Notes under the pieces: model-generated
The model's input: only the letters and a program-made list of their open reading frames with translations
Database searches by the model: none
What the model was told of the DNA's origin: nothing
In this document: positions 55,591 through 63,802 of the stretch, piece after piece
Layout: each line of letters opens with the position of its first letter
Position numbering within the stretch: position 1 is the first letter of the stretch
Assembly: GCA_026692865.1 (NCBI GenBank)
Contig: JAPLNI010000050.1
Location: 124,001 to 188,000, forward strand
DNA: 64,000 bases
Source of the DNA: Planctomycetota bacterium
Lineage (GTDB): Bacteria; Planctomycetota; Planctomycetia; Pirellulales; Pirellulaceae
Direction: 5' to 3'
Program-made: the position numbers and the translations under genes

Positions 55591-55743
55591 ACTAGTGCTT
55601 TGTCCAGATTCAAAACTGGAGTTCGGACTCGTAGCAGATGTCGTAAGACATCTGAAGACCCCAGATTTTGCTATTCTTTCTCGCGACGTCGGAATTCTTA
55701 CGAATTCCGCTACCCAAAAATCTAATCTGGACGGAACACTAGT
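55591..55743. mobile_element. MITE-like element with 20-bp terminal inverted repeats enclosing BIME-like copy B2
   Basis: The ends ACTAGTGCTTTGTCCAGATT (55591-55610) and the reverse complement of 55724-55743 (ACTAGTGTTCCGTCCAGATT) match at 17 of 20 positions. Inside, at 55630-55713, lie the two arms also found at 26943 and 60301. Each arm folds perfectly here: AGATGTC-GTAA-GACATCT (55636-55653) and GGAATTC-TTAC-GAATTCC (55691-55708). GTAGC and GCTAC bound the core. No coding capacity, so any movement would need an enzyme from elsewhere. Confidence 0.75.
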
Positions 55744-56042
55744 CTCGGATGCTAGCTGTAAAATTATGGCAAACCGATATTCGTGGCCAGCCTCATCGGT
55801 TTATACTCATAAACACATTAAGCCCTGGACGGCGATTTCTTTGCGTATCAAAAGTGCTTGGAAAAAATCTTCTGCAATATGAATTTCTCGCGAGTTTTTG
55901 CTCGAAATTCGGTGTCTCTCGATAAGATCTGACGTGAATCAGTTTCTAGACTTGCGAGCCATTCGATAGCCGCCAGTTATTCGGAAGAATTGAGCGTCGG
56001 AAAGACCTGAGTGTCTCTTAAATAGCAAATTGGAACTAATCG

Positions 56043-57344
56043 ATGAAGACGTTTGTCTTGTCATTACTGGCGATTGTATTTCTGGCCTCTTCGGAAACGC
56101 TCTCAGAATCCAAAGAAGACAATCTTCGATGGTACAAAGGGAACTTACACACACATACACTGTGGAGCGATGGAGACGATTTCCCAGAAATGGTGGCGGA
56201 TTGGTACGAATCACACGGCTACAATTTCCTTGCGATTTCTGACCATAACGTTCTCAGCATTGGTGATCGCTGGATGAACATTAAAGACATCGATAAAAGG
56301 AGCGGCGCGAAGGCTTTCCAAAGATACACCGATCGATTTGGTTCTCCATGGGTTGAGACGCGGGGTGATCGAGATGCAGGTACTTTCGAAGTTCGCTTGA
56401 AGCCCCTCGACGCGATCCGTCCGCTCGTTGAACGCAGCGGACAATTCTTGATGATTCCTTCGGAGGAGATCACAGAAAAAGGTGTCCATATCAACGCGAC
56501 CAACATAGGCGAAGCCATTCCCCCCCAAAGCGGCAAAAGCATCGTAGAAACGATTCAAAACACACTTAAAGCCATCGATGAACAGTCGAAAAGATTAGGC
56601 CGCGACATCATTCCGCATCTTAATCATCCCAACCGTGGAGACAAAGGTATCTCAGCCGAGGAGCTCGCCGCTTTAGTTCAAGATGAATTTTTTGAAGTGT
56701 TTAATGGTGTGGAAGGTGATGGGGATCTTGGAAGCGCAAGACGTCATAGCCTAGAAATGCTTTGGGATATCACCAGCACCCTAAGGCTTTCGGAGTTTGG
56801 TGCACCACCTTTGTTCGGTTTAGCGACAGATGATTCGCACAACTATCATGGACAACAGAAAGCGTCACCTGGGCGAGGCTGGATTATGCTTCGAGCCAAA
56901 GAACTCACTACCGAGGCAATCATTGCAGCCATGCGACGAGGTGATTTTTACAGTTCCACAGGTGTCACGCTTCACGACGTTCAATTCGACAAACTCAAGA
57001 AAGTCTACACTATAAATATCGAGCCCAAAGGCGGTGTTGAATACACAACCACATTCATCGGATCCCGGCGCAATTTTGACAAGACTTCACAGCCACGAAT
57101 AGACCCAGAGTCAGGTAAGCCTATCGAAAGAACTCGTGATTACTCAAAAGATGTCGGAATGGCATTTTTTCAAACCAAAGGCAACGTCGCTCAGTATCGA
57201 TTGACCGGCGATGAACTGTATGTTCGAGCAGTCGTTACCAGTTCAGAGAAAACATCCAATCCGACGACAGAAAGCATGCTGCAAAAGGCTTGGACGCAAC
57301 CAGTTGGATGGGATTTAGAATCCAATGATGCGAAACCCAAATAA
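56043..57344 (+). CDS. Exported PHP-domain phosphoesterase-like protein
   Basis: The 433-residue protein has a signal peptide (MKTFVLSLLAIVFLASSETL) and a PHP domain starting WYKGNLHTHTLWSDGD, followed by HGYNFLAISDHNVLS and HLNHPNRGDKG, which supply the His and Asp metal ligands. PHP domains are trinuclear metal phosphoesterases; those with signal peptides are common in planctomycetes and may act on sugar phosphates or polymers outside the cytoplasm. The C-terminal part (from about 320) is a strand-rich domain with no clear family. It is a single-gene unit. Confidence 0.88.
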   Translation: MKTFVLSLLAIVFLASSETLSESKEDNLRWYKGNLHTHTLWSDGDDFPEMVADWYESHGYNFLAISDHNVLSIGDRWMNIKDIDKRSGAKAFQRYTDRFGSPWVETRGDRDAGTFEVRLKPLDAIRPLVERSGQFLMIPSEEITEKGVHINATNIGEAIPPQSGKSIVETIQNTLKAIDEQSKRLGRDIIPHLNHPNRGDKGISAEELAALVQDEFFEVFNGVEGDGDLGSARRHSLEMLWDITSTLRLSEFGAPPLFGLATDDSHNYHGQQKASPGRGWIMLRAKELTTEAIIAAMRRGDFYSSTGVTLHDVQFDKLKKVYTINIEPKGGVEYTTTFIGSRRNFDKTSQPRIDPESGKPIERTRDYSKDVGMAFFQTKGNVAQYRLTGDELYVRAVVTSSEKTSNPTTESMLQKAWTQPVGWDLESNDAKPK

Positions 57345-57492
57345 GACACAATCGAAGCAAGCATTAAGAGTTGATCAAACAACGAGAAACAAAGAGAAAC
57401 GTCGTACCATCTGCCTTCATTCGTTTCATTCACCGTCAAAACTGCTCTTTAATATTCAGTGCCGATTCGGAATCGAGGTTCCTATTTGGATC

Positions 57493-58278
57493 TTATGTCT
57501 GCTTGGGCACATATTCACGCAAATCGATTTGATAGAAGATTTGCAATAGCTCGTAGACGGTTGGGTGGTATTCGGCCAAGAGGTGTGGTTGCTGGAAATA
57601 CAGTTCGCTTGATACGGCAAAGAATTCGCTTGGCTCGCTGAGTCCATAGTCGCCGATCAAAACTCGATAGCCATCAGCCACGATAGCCCGAGCCGCTTGT
57701 AGTTCAGCCTTCATTGACTCCCACCATTTCACCTCGTCAACATTGTGTGGCAAGGGCGGCAAGCCATCGGCAGAGGGACCGTTGATCAGATCAAGCTGAT
57801 GAGCAAATTCGTGAATGACCAAGTTATGCCCATCGTTGGCATCGCGTGCGCCCAGTTGCACGTCGTTCCAGTTCAAGATAACCGGCTTGCGATAGCCGGT
57901 CTCTCCAGCACGAACACTTTCGCCTTCGATTCCGACCGTGTATCCGCCCAGCAAAACGGGTGAGTCGCGAGCCACATAGGGTCGTGGATAAATGAGCACC
58001 GTCGCGGTCTTGTCGAAATGCCAATCTGGATATCCCACCACCATCAATCCAGCCTGAGCGGAAACCTTCCATTGCATCTCTTTGGAAACGCTCAGACCAT
58101 CACAACCCTCCCAAAACTTGTCGAAAATCAGCAGTCGAGCCCATCGAATCAATTGCTCTTGAAGATTCGGCGGCAAGTAGGTGGCCTGCCAAAGCGAATG
58201 CTTAAGCATCGTCAAATCGCTTTGGCTAATACTAAGCCTTTTAAGTTTTGAACGCCGCCAACGGCTGATGAAGCCCAT
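57493..58278 (-). CDS. mtfA: MtfA-type zinc metallopeptidase
   Basis: The 261-residue protein carries the zinc motif H-E-x-x-H in NLVIHEFAHQLDLINGPSAD and a downstream glutamate region in LSEPSEFFAVSSELYFQQP. These and the N-terminal segment FWEGCDGLSVSKEMQWKVSAQA match MtfA (Mlc titration factor A), an aminopeptidase that in E. coli binds the glucose regulator Mlc. Planctomycete homologues have normal length but no known Mlc partner. The gene converges on the PHP gene with about 150 bases between stops. Confidence 0.92.
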   Translation of the reverse strand: MGFISRWRRSKLKRLSISQSDLTMLKHSLWQATYLPPNLQEQLIRWARLLIFDKFWEGCDGLSVSKEMQWKVSAQAGLMVVGYPDWHFDKTATVLIYPRPYVARDSPVLLGGYTVGIEGESVRAGETGYRKPVILNWNDVQLGARDANDGHNLVIHEFAHQLDLINGPSADGLPPLPHNVDEVKWWESMKAELQAARAIVADGYRVLIGDYGLSEPSEFFAVSSELYFQQPHLLAEYHPTVYELLQIFYQIDLREYVPKQT

Positions 58279-58358
58279 ATGTAGTTTGAATTATGAAAAT
58301 TCGGTTTTATTTTGGGTTTAGGCCGCGCATTAGCGGAAAGAAAATGTCTATTGGGGGC

Positions 58359-58388
58359 AGATCGGTAATTAGCAGATCGGTAATTAGT
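58359..58388. repeat. Small tandem duplication
   Basis: AGATCGGTAATTAGC followed by AGATCGGTAATTAGT, two 15-bp units in the gap between aroC and mtfA. Confidence 0.7.
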
Positions 58389-58471
58389 AGTTTGTTTTCC
58401 AAATTTTATATGTGGTCTTGGTAGCGTTGCATCTCGCTCGTGAGCGTTTTTCATCCATGCAGAGCCATTAT

Positions 58472-59629
58472 TTAACGTTTGCTAGCCATCGATTGGAAAA
58501 GTTCATATCGGGCTTGCATTTCGGCAATGCTATCGCCACCAAATTTCTCTACTAACGCACTTGCTAGTTCGAATGCAACTACGCTCTCGACAATGATTGC
58601 CGCCGCCGAAACAGCACACACATCCGAGCGTTCGTAATTGGCCCGGTGCGGTTCTTTATCTTCCATACGGATTGAATCGAGCGGTTTACGAAGCGTGCTA
58701 ATTGGTTTTTTTCCGGCTCGAATGATTAGCGATTGGCCGTTCGTCATTCCGCCCTCGAGCCCGCCAGCGTTGTTGGTCGGACGCGTGTAACCCAGGGAGT
58801 GCGTGCCGGCTTGGCTGGCGTCGTAGCCGATCGGGTCGTGAACTTCGGATCCGCGTCGGACGGCTGCTTCGAACCCCATGCCGATCTCAACTCCTTTGAT
58901 TGCTTGTACAGCCATGACTGCTTGCGCGAGTTTGCCATCTAATTTTCGATCCCACTGAGCGTGCGTACCGAGCCCAAACGGGAGGCCGTCTACTCGTACC
59001 TCGACAATTCCGCCGAGAGTGTCACCTTCGTCGGCCATTTGGTCGATATAGGCTTCGATTGCTTTATCTTGGGCTGGGTTCAGCGAGTAAATACTGCTCG
59101 AATCGCGAGTTTCACGCAGGTCGGGAATCGATCGTAAAAGTGGATTAGAGGCTTGGTCGTGTACGATCGCGTGACCGCCAAGGTTAACCACGTATCCGAG
59201 TGTTTCAATTCCAAAAAGCCTCAGGAGTTGGCGAGCAAGTGAACCGGCAGCAACGCGAACGGTCGTTTCACGAGCACTTGAGCGTTCGAGCACGCCACGA
59301 ATACTACCGAGGTACTTCACTGCTCCAGTGAGATCTGCATGGCCGGGACGTGGGCGTTCAAGTTCCTTTAATCGCTCGAGCTTGTAATCGCGATTAATTA
59401 CTTGAAGTGCGATCGGCGATCCAATGGACTTACCCTGCCATATGCCGGTCAGCACATCCACTTCGTCCGTTTCGAGCTTCTGACGGCCACCACGCCCATA
59501 GCCACCCTGGCGAAGTCTCAAGTCGCGATTGATCCAGGCCGTATCGATGTCCATCCCGGCAGGGAAGCCATCAATGAGAGCCAAAAGCGCTTTTCCGTGT
59601 GATTCTCCAGCGGTCCAGTAACGCAGCAT
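58472..59629 (-). CDS. aroC: Chorismate synthase
   Basis: The 385-residue protein is AroC: MLRYWTAGESHGKALLALID at the start, RQGGYGRGGRQKLETDEV, RPGHADLTGAVKY, ERSSARETTVRVAAG and the C-terminal RMEDKEPHRANYERSDVCAV, which bind FMN and EPSP. It makes chorismate, the branch point for aromatic amino acids, from EPSP using reduced flavin. ATG 59629 gives the canonical N-terminus. It is transcribed alone, with the A-type hairpin repeat about 150 bases upstream. Confidence 0.97.
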   Translation of the reverse strand: MLRYWTAGESHGKALLALIDGFPAGMDIDTAWINRDLRLRQGGYGRGGRQKLETDEVDVLTGIWQGKSIGSPIALQVINRDYKLERLKELERPRPGHADLTGAVKYLGSIRGVLERSSARETTVRVAAGSLARQLLRLFGIETLGYVVNLGGHAIVHDQASNPLLRSIPDLRETRDSSSIYSLNPAQDKAIEAYIDQMADEGDTLGGIVEVRVDGLPFGLGTHAQWDRKLDGKLAQAVMAVQAIKGVEIGMGFEAAVRRGSEVHDPIGYDASQAGTHSLGYTRPTNNAGGLEGGMTNGQSLIIRAGKKPISTLRKPLDSIRMEDKEPHRANYERSDVCAVSAAAIIVESVVAFELASALVEKFGGDSIAEMQARYELFQSMASKR

Positions 59630-59979
59630 TCGAGTTTAATTTTCCAAGGTAAGTGACCCGAAACAAGAGATCTCGGACTCATGTTTAGTCTAGTTGCAGC
59701 GTCCACTTTGCGACAGTCTTACTTCTGGCCCGAAACCAAAGATTCGTTTTCTATGAATCGATCAAGCGGGTGGGTTGATGAAGCCTAAGCCGATGGCGCT
59801 AGCCACGGGTTTCGATTTTGCCGCATCGCTATTCCATGAGTAAACCTATTTTCGAGGTTTGGCTCAAGAATGATTCGCGTATGGTCCGAATTCAATCAAT
59901 TGGCGAGACCAATCGCTGTGACGTTTAGGTATTCGCAAGTCTCGGAGAGATTTGTTTTCGTGTAGGGAAGCTAGCCAAA
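59630..59979. other. Divergent intergenic region between aroC and the fliN-like gene
   Basis: Holds the A3 repeat at 59777-59825; otherwise no gene or RNA was recognised. Promoters of both genes should lie here. Confidence 0.5.
59777..59825 (+). repeat. Dispersed 49-bp hairpin repeat, copy A3
   Basis: Aligns with 13228-13276. The core CCG-A-TGGC-GCTA-GCCA-CGG forms a 7-bp stem with one bulged A, followed by TTCGATTTTGCC as in the inverted copy at 17011. Confidence 0.78.
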
Positions 59980-60267
59980 ATGCAGACAAACGACGCGGCT
60001 CGCGTGGATTACTGGAAGAGTCTTCTAAAAATCGAGGTTTCCGTATCCGTCCTTTTGGCCCAACGCACGATGCCCGTCGATCGAATCTTGACGATCACTC
60101 CTGGAATGATGCTACAGTTCGATAAAAATTGCGATACGCCGATGAGCATAGAAATCGATGGCCAGCCCGTCGCGAACTGCGAAGTTGTCAAAGTCGGCGA
60201 TCGGTTCGGCGTCAAAGTAATGGATGTGCTAGACAGGCCAGAGCATTGGATCCCGCTGATCAAGTAA
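59980..60267 (+). CDS. FliN-like flagellar switch protein (SpoA domain)
   Basis: This 95-residue protein is a SpoA/FliN C-terminal domain: LLKIEVSVSVLLAQRTMPVD, ILTITPGMMLQFDKNCDTPM, IEIDGQPVANCEVVKVGDRF and GVKVMDV. FliN forms the C-ring that switches flagellar rotation; SpoA domains also occur in type III secretion sorting platforms. Only the core domain is present and no other flagellar gene is near, which is usual for the scattered flagellar genes of planctomycetes. The repeat B3 begins 33 bases after its stop. Confidence 0.87.
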   Translation: MQTNDAARVDYWKSLLKIEVSVSVLLAQRTMPVDRILTITPGMMLQFDKNCDTPMSIEIDGQPVANCEVVKVGDRFGVKVMDVLDRPEHWIPLIK

Positions 60268-60300
60268 TGGATCAGCCTATCTAGCACAAGAATCTGGACG

Positions 60301-60385
60301 CGTAGCAGATGTCGTATGAAATCTGAAGGCCTCCCTGACCTATTACTATTCCCAGAGGCATCTGAATTCTAACGAATTCAGCTAC
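60301..60385. repeat. REP/BIME-like dispersed element, copy B3
   Basis: Left arm 60302-60324 (GTAGCAGATGTCGTATGAAA plus TCT) and right arm 60363-60385 with the hairpin TGAATTC-TAAC-GAATTCA, ending GCTAC. Compared with copy B2 the outer stem pair is T-A instead of G-C, so both sides changed together. Confidence 0.78.
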
Positions 60386-60409
60386 GGTCTAGTCTGAGCA
60401 GACTACCTT

Positions 60410-61006
60410 CTAATACAAATGCTCCAGGCACAACTGCGACCAAGTCTCCAGCGTTTCCTTCTGCGACTTGATTTCTTCAATCGGAAAGAAGCCCGCGTCG
60501 GCCAAGTCGGCTTCTCGAGATTTAGCATGACACGACCGCAGTTGCATCACATGTACGACTCCCAGGTGAACACGCCCAACTTCCGTGGTGTCGTCATAAA
60601 TCAAACCAACGATTCGATCATTGCGATCGCAATCCAGGGCAATTTCTTCTGTCAGTTCGCGTTCCATCCCTGTGCGATACCAGTCGTCACCAGTGGTGTC
60701 TTCGATTGAGATATGCCCACCAATTCCAAGGCTACGTTTTGCATGAAGCCGCTTCTCCCCCGAACCACCACCACGCGTGTATTGAAACAATTTTGTACCT
60801 TCGACTGTTGTGCATTCGAGTACGACGTAAGGAATCAACTGTTTGAAGCTCGGGTCGGTCTCGCATAGACTTCGAGCAATAAAAGATTGATGCTTGCGAT
60901 TAAGAATCGACGGGAGGTAGCGATCAACGTTGGCTTGAAAGCCAGAGAATGGCCCGAGTTGGTCGAGCAACGACGCCGGAACGACTAGTACTTGCTCATC
61001 GGACAT
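60410..61006 (-). CDS. Nudix hydrolase-like protein
   Basis: The 198-residue protein has a Nudix box in GIGGHISIEDTTGDDW followed by YRTGMERELTEEIAL, which preserves the R-E-x-x-E-E core needed for metal binding. The N-terminal part (VLVVPASLLDQLGPFSGF, then a YVVLECTTVEGTKLFQYTRG strand region) suits a planctomycete Nudix protein sometimes labelled phosphoesterase. Substrates of such enzymes are nucleoside diphosphates linked to another group; which one is unknown. Confidence 0.85.
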   Translation of the reverse strand: MSDEQVLVVPASLLDQLGPFSGFQANVDRYLPSILNRKHQSFIARSLCETDPSFKQLIPYVVLECTTVEGTKLFQYTRGGGSGEKRLHAKRSLGIGGHISIEDTTGDDWYRTGMERELTEEIALDCDRNDRIVGLIYDDTTEVGRVHLGVVHVMQLRSCHAKSREADLADAGFFPIEEIKSQKETLETWSQLCLEHLY

Positions 61007-61114
61007 GGTTGAATTGAGCCCTGTTTCATCAATTAGAAAAATTGCTGGAAATGCAAACGCCGATATTCTGCCGAGATGCGCTTGCTTCGGTTTTTTATCT
61101 TAGACCATCGCAAA

Positions 61115-61148
61115 CACGCAACCCGTGGCTAAAGCCATCGGCTCAGTT
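61115..61148 (-). repeat. Dispersed hairpin repeat, copy A4 (inverted)
   Basis: On the minus strand CCG-A-TGGC-TTTA-GCCA-CGG preceded by TGAG. The stem equals the other copies and the loop differs. It stands just after the ferredoxin gene. Confidence 0.68.
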
Positions 61149-61160
61149 GTTTTGCCAGAA

Positions 61161-61517
61161 CTATACCCATTCGACTGGGGCGGGTTCGATATCGTCCGCG
61201 ACAGGCGAACCGCAGTCCTTGCGACCGCTACCTTCGAGCCGGCTGATAACGCGAACCTTCATGTCGTGCTGGCAGGCGATTTGGCAGCTTAACCGGATAC
61301 CCGAGAGGCCTCGTGCTTGCAATATGTCACGCTCGGCTACTGTTTGTTCCGATGGCTCTCCGGAGACAAACTCTACACGGCAGGTCGTACAGCGTGCTTT
61401 TCCACCACACGCATGCAGTTGATCGGTACCGACGTCTTCGCGAAGGACTTTGGTCAGTCGTTTTCCAGTGGGTACTTCCCACTGGCTATCGAGCCCTTCT
61501 ACAGTGATGATAGGCAT
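61161..61517 (-). CDS. [2Fe-2S] ferredoxin
   Basis: From ATG 61517 the protein has 118 residues. The cluster ligands are visible in HACGGKARCTTCRVEF (three Cys) and RLSCQIAC (fourth), as in plant/adrenodoxin-type ferredoxins. It would carry single electrons to an unknown partner. It starts five bases after the rpsI stop, so it is probably co-transcribed with the ribosomal genes, which is not a usual partner. The C-terminal tail is longer than the core fold needs. Confidence 0.9.
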   Translation of the reverse strand: MPIITVEGLDSQWEVPTGKRLTKVLREDVGTDQLHACGGKARCTTCRVEFVSGEPSEQTVAERDILQARGLSGIRLSCQIACQHDMKVRVISRLEGSGRKDCGSPVADDIEPAPVEWV

Positions 61518-61522
61518 AGAAA

Positions 61523-61936
61523 TCAACGCTTGCTGAATTGAACGCCACGACGAGCACCACGCAAACCGTATTTCTTACGTTCTTTCATTCGCGAATCGCG
61601 AGTCAAGAATCCGTCCGCTCGTAATGGAGCGAAATGCTCTTCACTCATTCCGCACAGGGCTCGAGCAAGTCCCATACGAACCGCACCCGCTTGGCCAATT
61701 GTTCCGCCACCGGAAACATTCACAGCCACATCAACCAAATCGCGTTGACCAACGTGATTCAACGTTTGCAAAACAGCCTGCTGTTCTGCTTCGTTGACGA
61801 AGTAAGCCAAGAAATCTTTTCCGTTGACAACAATCTTGCCAGTGCCTGGTTTGATTCGAACTCTCGCAACGCTCGACTTGCGTCGACCCGTGCCAAGAAG
61901 TTCTCCGGTAATATTGTCTTTCTTGAAGGCTACCAT
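61523..61936 (-). CDS. rpsI: 30S ribosomal protein S9
   Basis: The 137-residue protein is S9: [35 protein letters not shown] and the conserved C-terminus [18 protein letters not shown] followed by VQFSKR, whose last Lys-Arg reaches the P-site tRNA. It follows rplM by 80 bases, the common bacterial pair. Confidence 0.97.
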   Translation of the reverse strand: MVAFKKDNITGELLGTGRRKSSVARVRIKPGTGKIVVNGKDFLAYFVNEAEQQAVLQTLNHVGQRDLVDVAVNVSGGGTIGQAGAVRMGLARALCGMSEEHFAPLRADGFLTRDSRMKERKKYGLRGARRGVQFSKR

Positions 61937-62016
61937 GTGCGTAACTGCCAGTGCGATATTCTAAGGAAATGATTGGTTGCGGATTGTCGAGTCGGCGAAA
62001 AAACGCCTACCGGAAA

Positions 62017-62475
62017 CTACTCTTTGGTCTTCTTGTTGCCGAGGTCCAAAGCGATCGGTTGTTGTGCTTGGTGCGGGTGATCTGGACCTGCGTAGCACTT
62101 CAATTTGTCCAACATGTATCGAGCGAGTGGATTCTTTGGCAACATTCGCTTCACGGCCATGACAACCAAATCGGTTGGCTTTCGCTCTAATCGATCTGCG
62201 TAGCTCTCGAGCTTTTGGCGGGTGTAACCGTTGTACCAAGCGTAATGTCGAACTTGGAGCTTGTTGCCGCTCATCACTACCTTCTCGGCATTAATAACGA
62301 TAACGAACTCGCCAGTGTCAACGTGAGCGGTGTACTGTGGGCGATGTTTGCCCATCAAAATAACTGCGATTTCGCTTGCGAGACGACCTAGCGTCTTGCC
62401 AGAGGCATCCACAATGTACCACTTTTGATCGACTTCACCTTTTTTGGCGACGTATGTTCGTTGGATTGCCAACAT
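62017..62475 (-). CDS. rplM: 50S ribosomal protein L13
   Basis: From ATG 62475 (MLAIQRTYVAKKGEVDQKWY) the protein has 152 residues, the usual length for L13. DASGKTLGRLASEIAVILMG, NAEKVVMSGNKLQVRHYAWY and KRMLPKNPLARYMLDKLKCY are family signatures. CAGGAG lies ten bases upstream. The frame is open to 62547 but the extra residues do not resemble L13. It is the first gene of rplM-rpsI-ferredoxin. Confidence 0.97.
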   Translation of the reverse strand: MLAIQRTYVAKKGEVDQKWYIVDASGKTLGRLASEIAVILMGKHRPQYTAHVDTGEFVIVINAEKVVMSGNKLQVRHYAWYNGYTRQKLESYADRLERKPTDLVVMAVKRMLPKNPLARYMLDKLKCYAGPDHPHQAQQPIALDLGNKKTKE

Positions 62476-62640
62476 GGCAACAAATCTCCTGGGGAGGGGC
62501 AAAGCCCGAAAAACATTGGAATTTCTTCGACAAACCGTCGAATCCAATCGTGGAAAGGACCTGCTGTGGACCTTCCGGATATTGGAACGCAGAGTTTTAG
62601 TGATATTTCAAGCGGCTGGCAAGGCTTAATTTCAATGGAA
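62476..62640 (-). promoter_or_regulatory. Leader of the rplM-rpsI unit with two small hairpins
   Basis: On the minus strand TTCGAC/GTCGAA (62526-62542) and GGAAGG/CCTTTCC (about 62551-62577) can pair one after the other before the rplM start. In other bacteria L13 regulates its own mRNA through a leader, so this could be such a structure. The stems are short and unproven. Confidence 0.3.
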
Positions 62641-62749
62641 ACGAGCAGTGTAGTGGTTGGTTAAAGAGTTGGACACTGAATAGGCGGAAGGCAAAATCAG
62701 AAAAATGGTGGGAGCTACAGATTTCGGCTAACATCTCAGGCTCAATTTC

Positions 62750-63802
62750 TTACTTCTGTGGGCTTGTGTGCTCGAAAATCATGCCTGGTTCGACTGAACG
62801 GAATCCGAGGCGTTGTAGGACGCTGATGCTTTGCTGTTGGTCGGAGGACGCGACGGTGCGAACGGTCGTGAATCGCTCCAGCTGCAATTGTCGCATGGTC
62901 TCAGAGAGTAAGTAGACGCGCCGATCGTTGGCCTCCGTCTTTTCCCGCGATTGATGGTCGCGGGACATCGGGGGTGCTTGGGAGACTGTCGACTCTGCAG
63001 CGTTCATCTCTTGCTGTATTCCGGCAGCTAAAGGCATCAGCCAAAGTCTTGCGATATGGCTTCTCAACCCCGAGATGGCTGGGTCTGTGTACCAAAGCGA
63101 CGCTTCTTCGATAAAGTTGGATTGCATCCTCGAGAATAGTTGAAAGCTAATTTGCTCTGTATGCCCCATCGTGACTGCATGCCACCAATTTGAATCGGCA
63201 TCATCAAGTACTTTTCCAACCGAGGCCGTTCGTTTTACAGCAATTTGTCCGCGATCCATGGGGGCACGAAACGAGTCGAGCTCCAACTCCCAGACCTCGG
63301 TGGGGCGAATCGGATGGAATCCACCGGCAATCAGCCAATGTTGCAAACGGGAATCACGAGCGGGAACCCCCATCAATGCATCTCCAGGGGCGATGCCAAT
63401 GTAAAAGGCGTTTCGCCATTCCGCTCCGATCGAGATAACACTTTGGCAGCCCACCGCGTCGAATCGCTTCATGGCCTCGCTCAATAGTAAGTCGGAAGCG
63501 ATTTCTTCGTTTGCATTAGGTGCGATATAAAATGCGGCGAGTATCCCCGCTCGAGGATCGGGTGCGTCGTAAGCTGCATTCGCCCCGTAGGCGACATGAG
63601 CAAACCCGATAGGTCGCTCGTCGTCTTCGATAATCAGAAGGTCATCGGGTACAAAGAACGGCTTAGAAAGAACACACGATTCGAAGTGGACGGGCCGGAC
63701 GCGATGCGGCCAATTCATCGCCTCGTGATGGAGATTCCAGATCCTGGCCAGATCAGGCGTATCGGTATTGCAGTAGGGGCGAATCAAGTACGGCACAAGC
63801 AA
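62750..63802 (-). CDS. GNAT-family acetyltransferase-like protein
   Basis: The 350-residue protein opens YLIRPYCNTDTPDLARIWN, a typical GNAT start, and has a strand-helix region IIEDDERPIGFAHVAYG with GILAAFYIAPNANEEIASDL (acetyl-CoA-binding side). A second, weaker half ends SDQQQSISVLQRLGFRSVEP, which resembles another GNAT C-terminus, so it may be a tandem GNAT. Substrate unknown. The start is TTG 63802 or GTG 63796; no ATG is available. The start touches the stop of the histidine kinase gene, so both form one unit. Confidence 0.78.
   Translation of the reverse strand: MLVPYLIRPYCNTDTPDLARIWNLHHEAMNWPHRVRPVHFESCVLSKPFFVPDDLLIIEDDERPIGFAHVAYGANAAYDAPDPRAGILAAFYIAPNANEEIASDLLLSEAMKRFDAVGCQSVISIGAEWRNAFYIGIAPGDALMGVPARDSRLQHWLIAGGFHPIRPTEVWELELDSFRAPMDRGQIAVKRTASVGKVLDDADSNWWHAVTMGHTEQISFQLFSRMQSNFIEEASLWYTDPAISGLRSHIARLWLMPLAAGIQQEMNAAESTVSQAPPMSRDHQSREKTEANDRRVYLLSETMRQLQLERFTTVRTVASSDQQQSISVLQRLGFRSVEPGMIFEHTSPQK

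Larger units (their letters stand above)
55366..56042. other. Repeat-bearing intergenic region
   Basis: Apart from the CTGAGGC hairpin and the 153-bp inverted-repeat element listed separately, no gene was recognised. Small open frames here are products of the repeats. Confidence 0.6.

Noticed and set aside
55366-56042. Possible CRISPR array from the repeated hairpins
   Set aside because: Repeats are not regularly spaced, there are no spacers of constant size, and no cas genes are present in the window.
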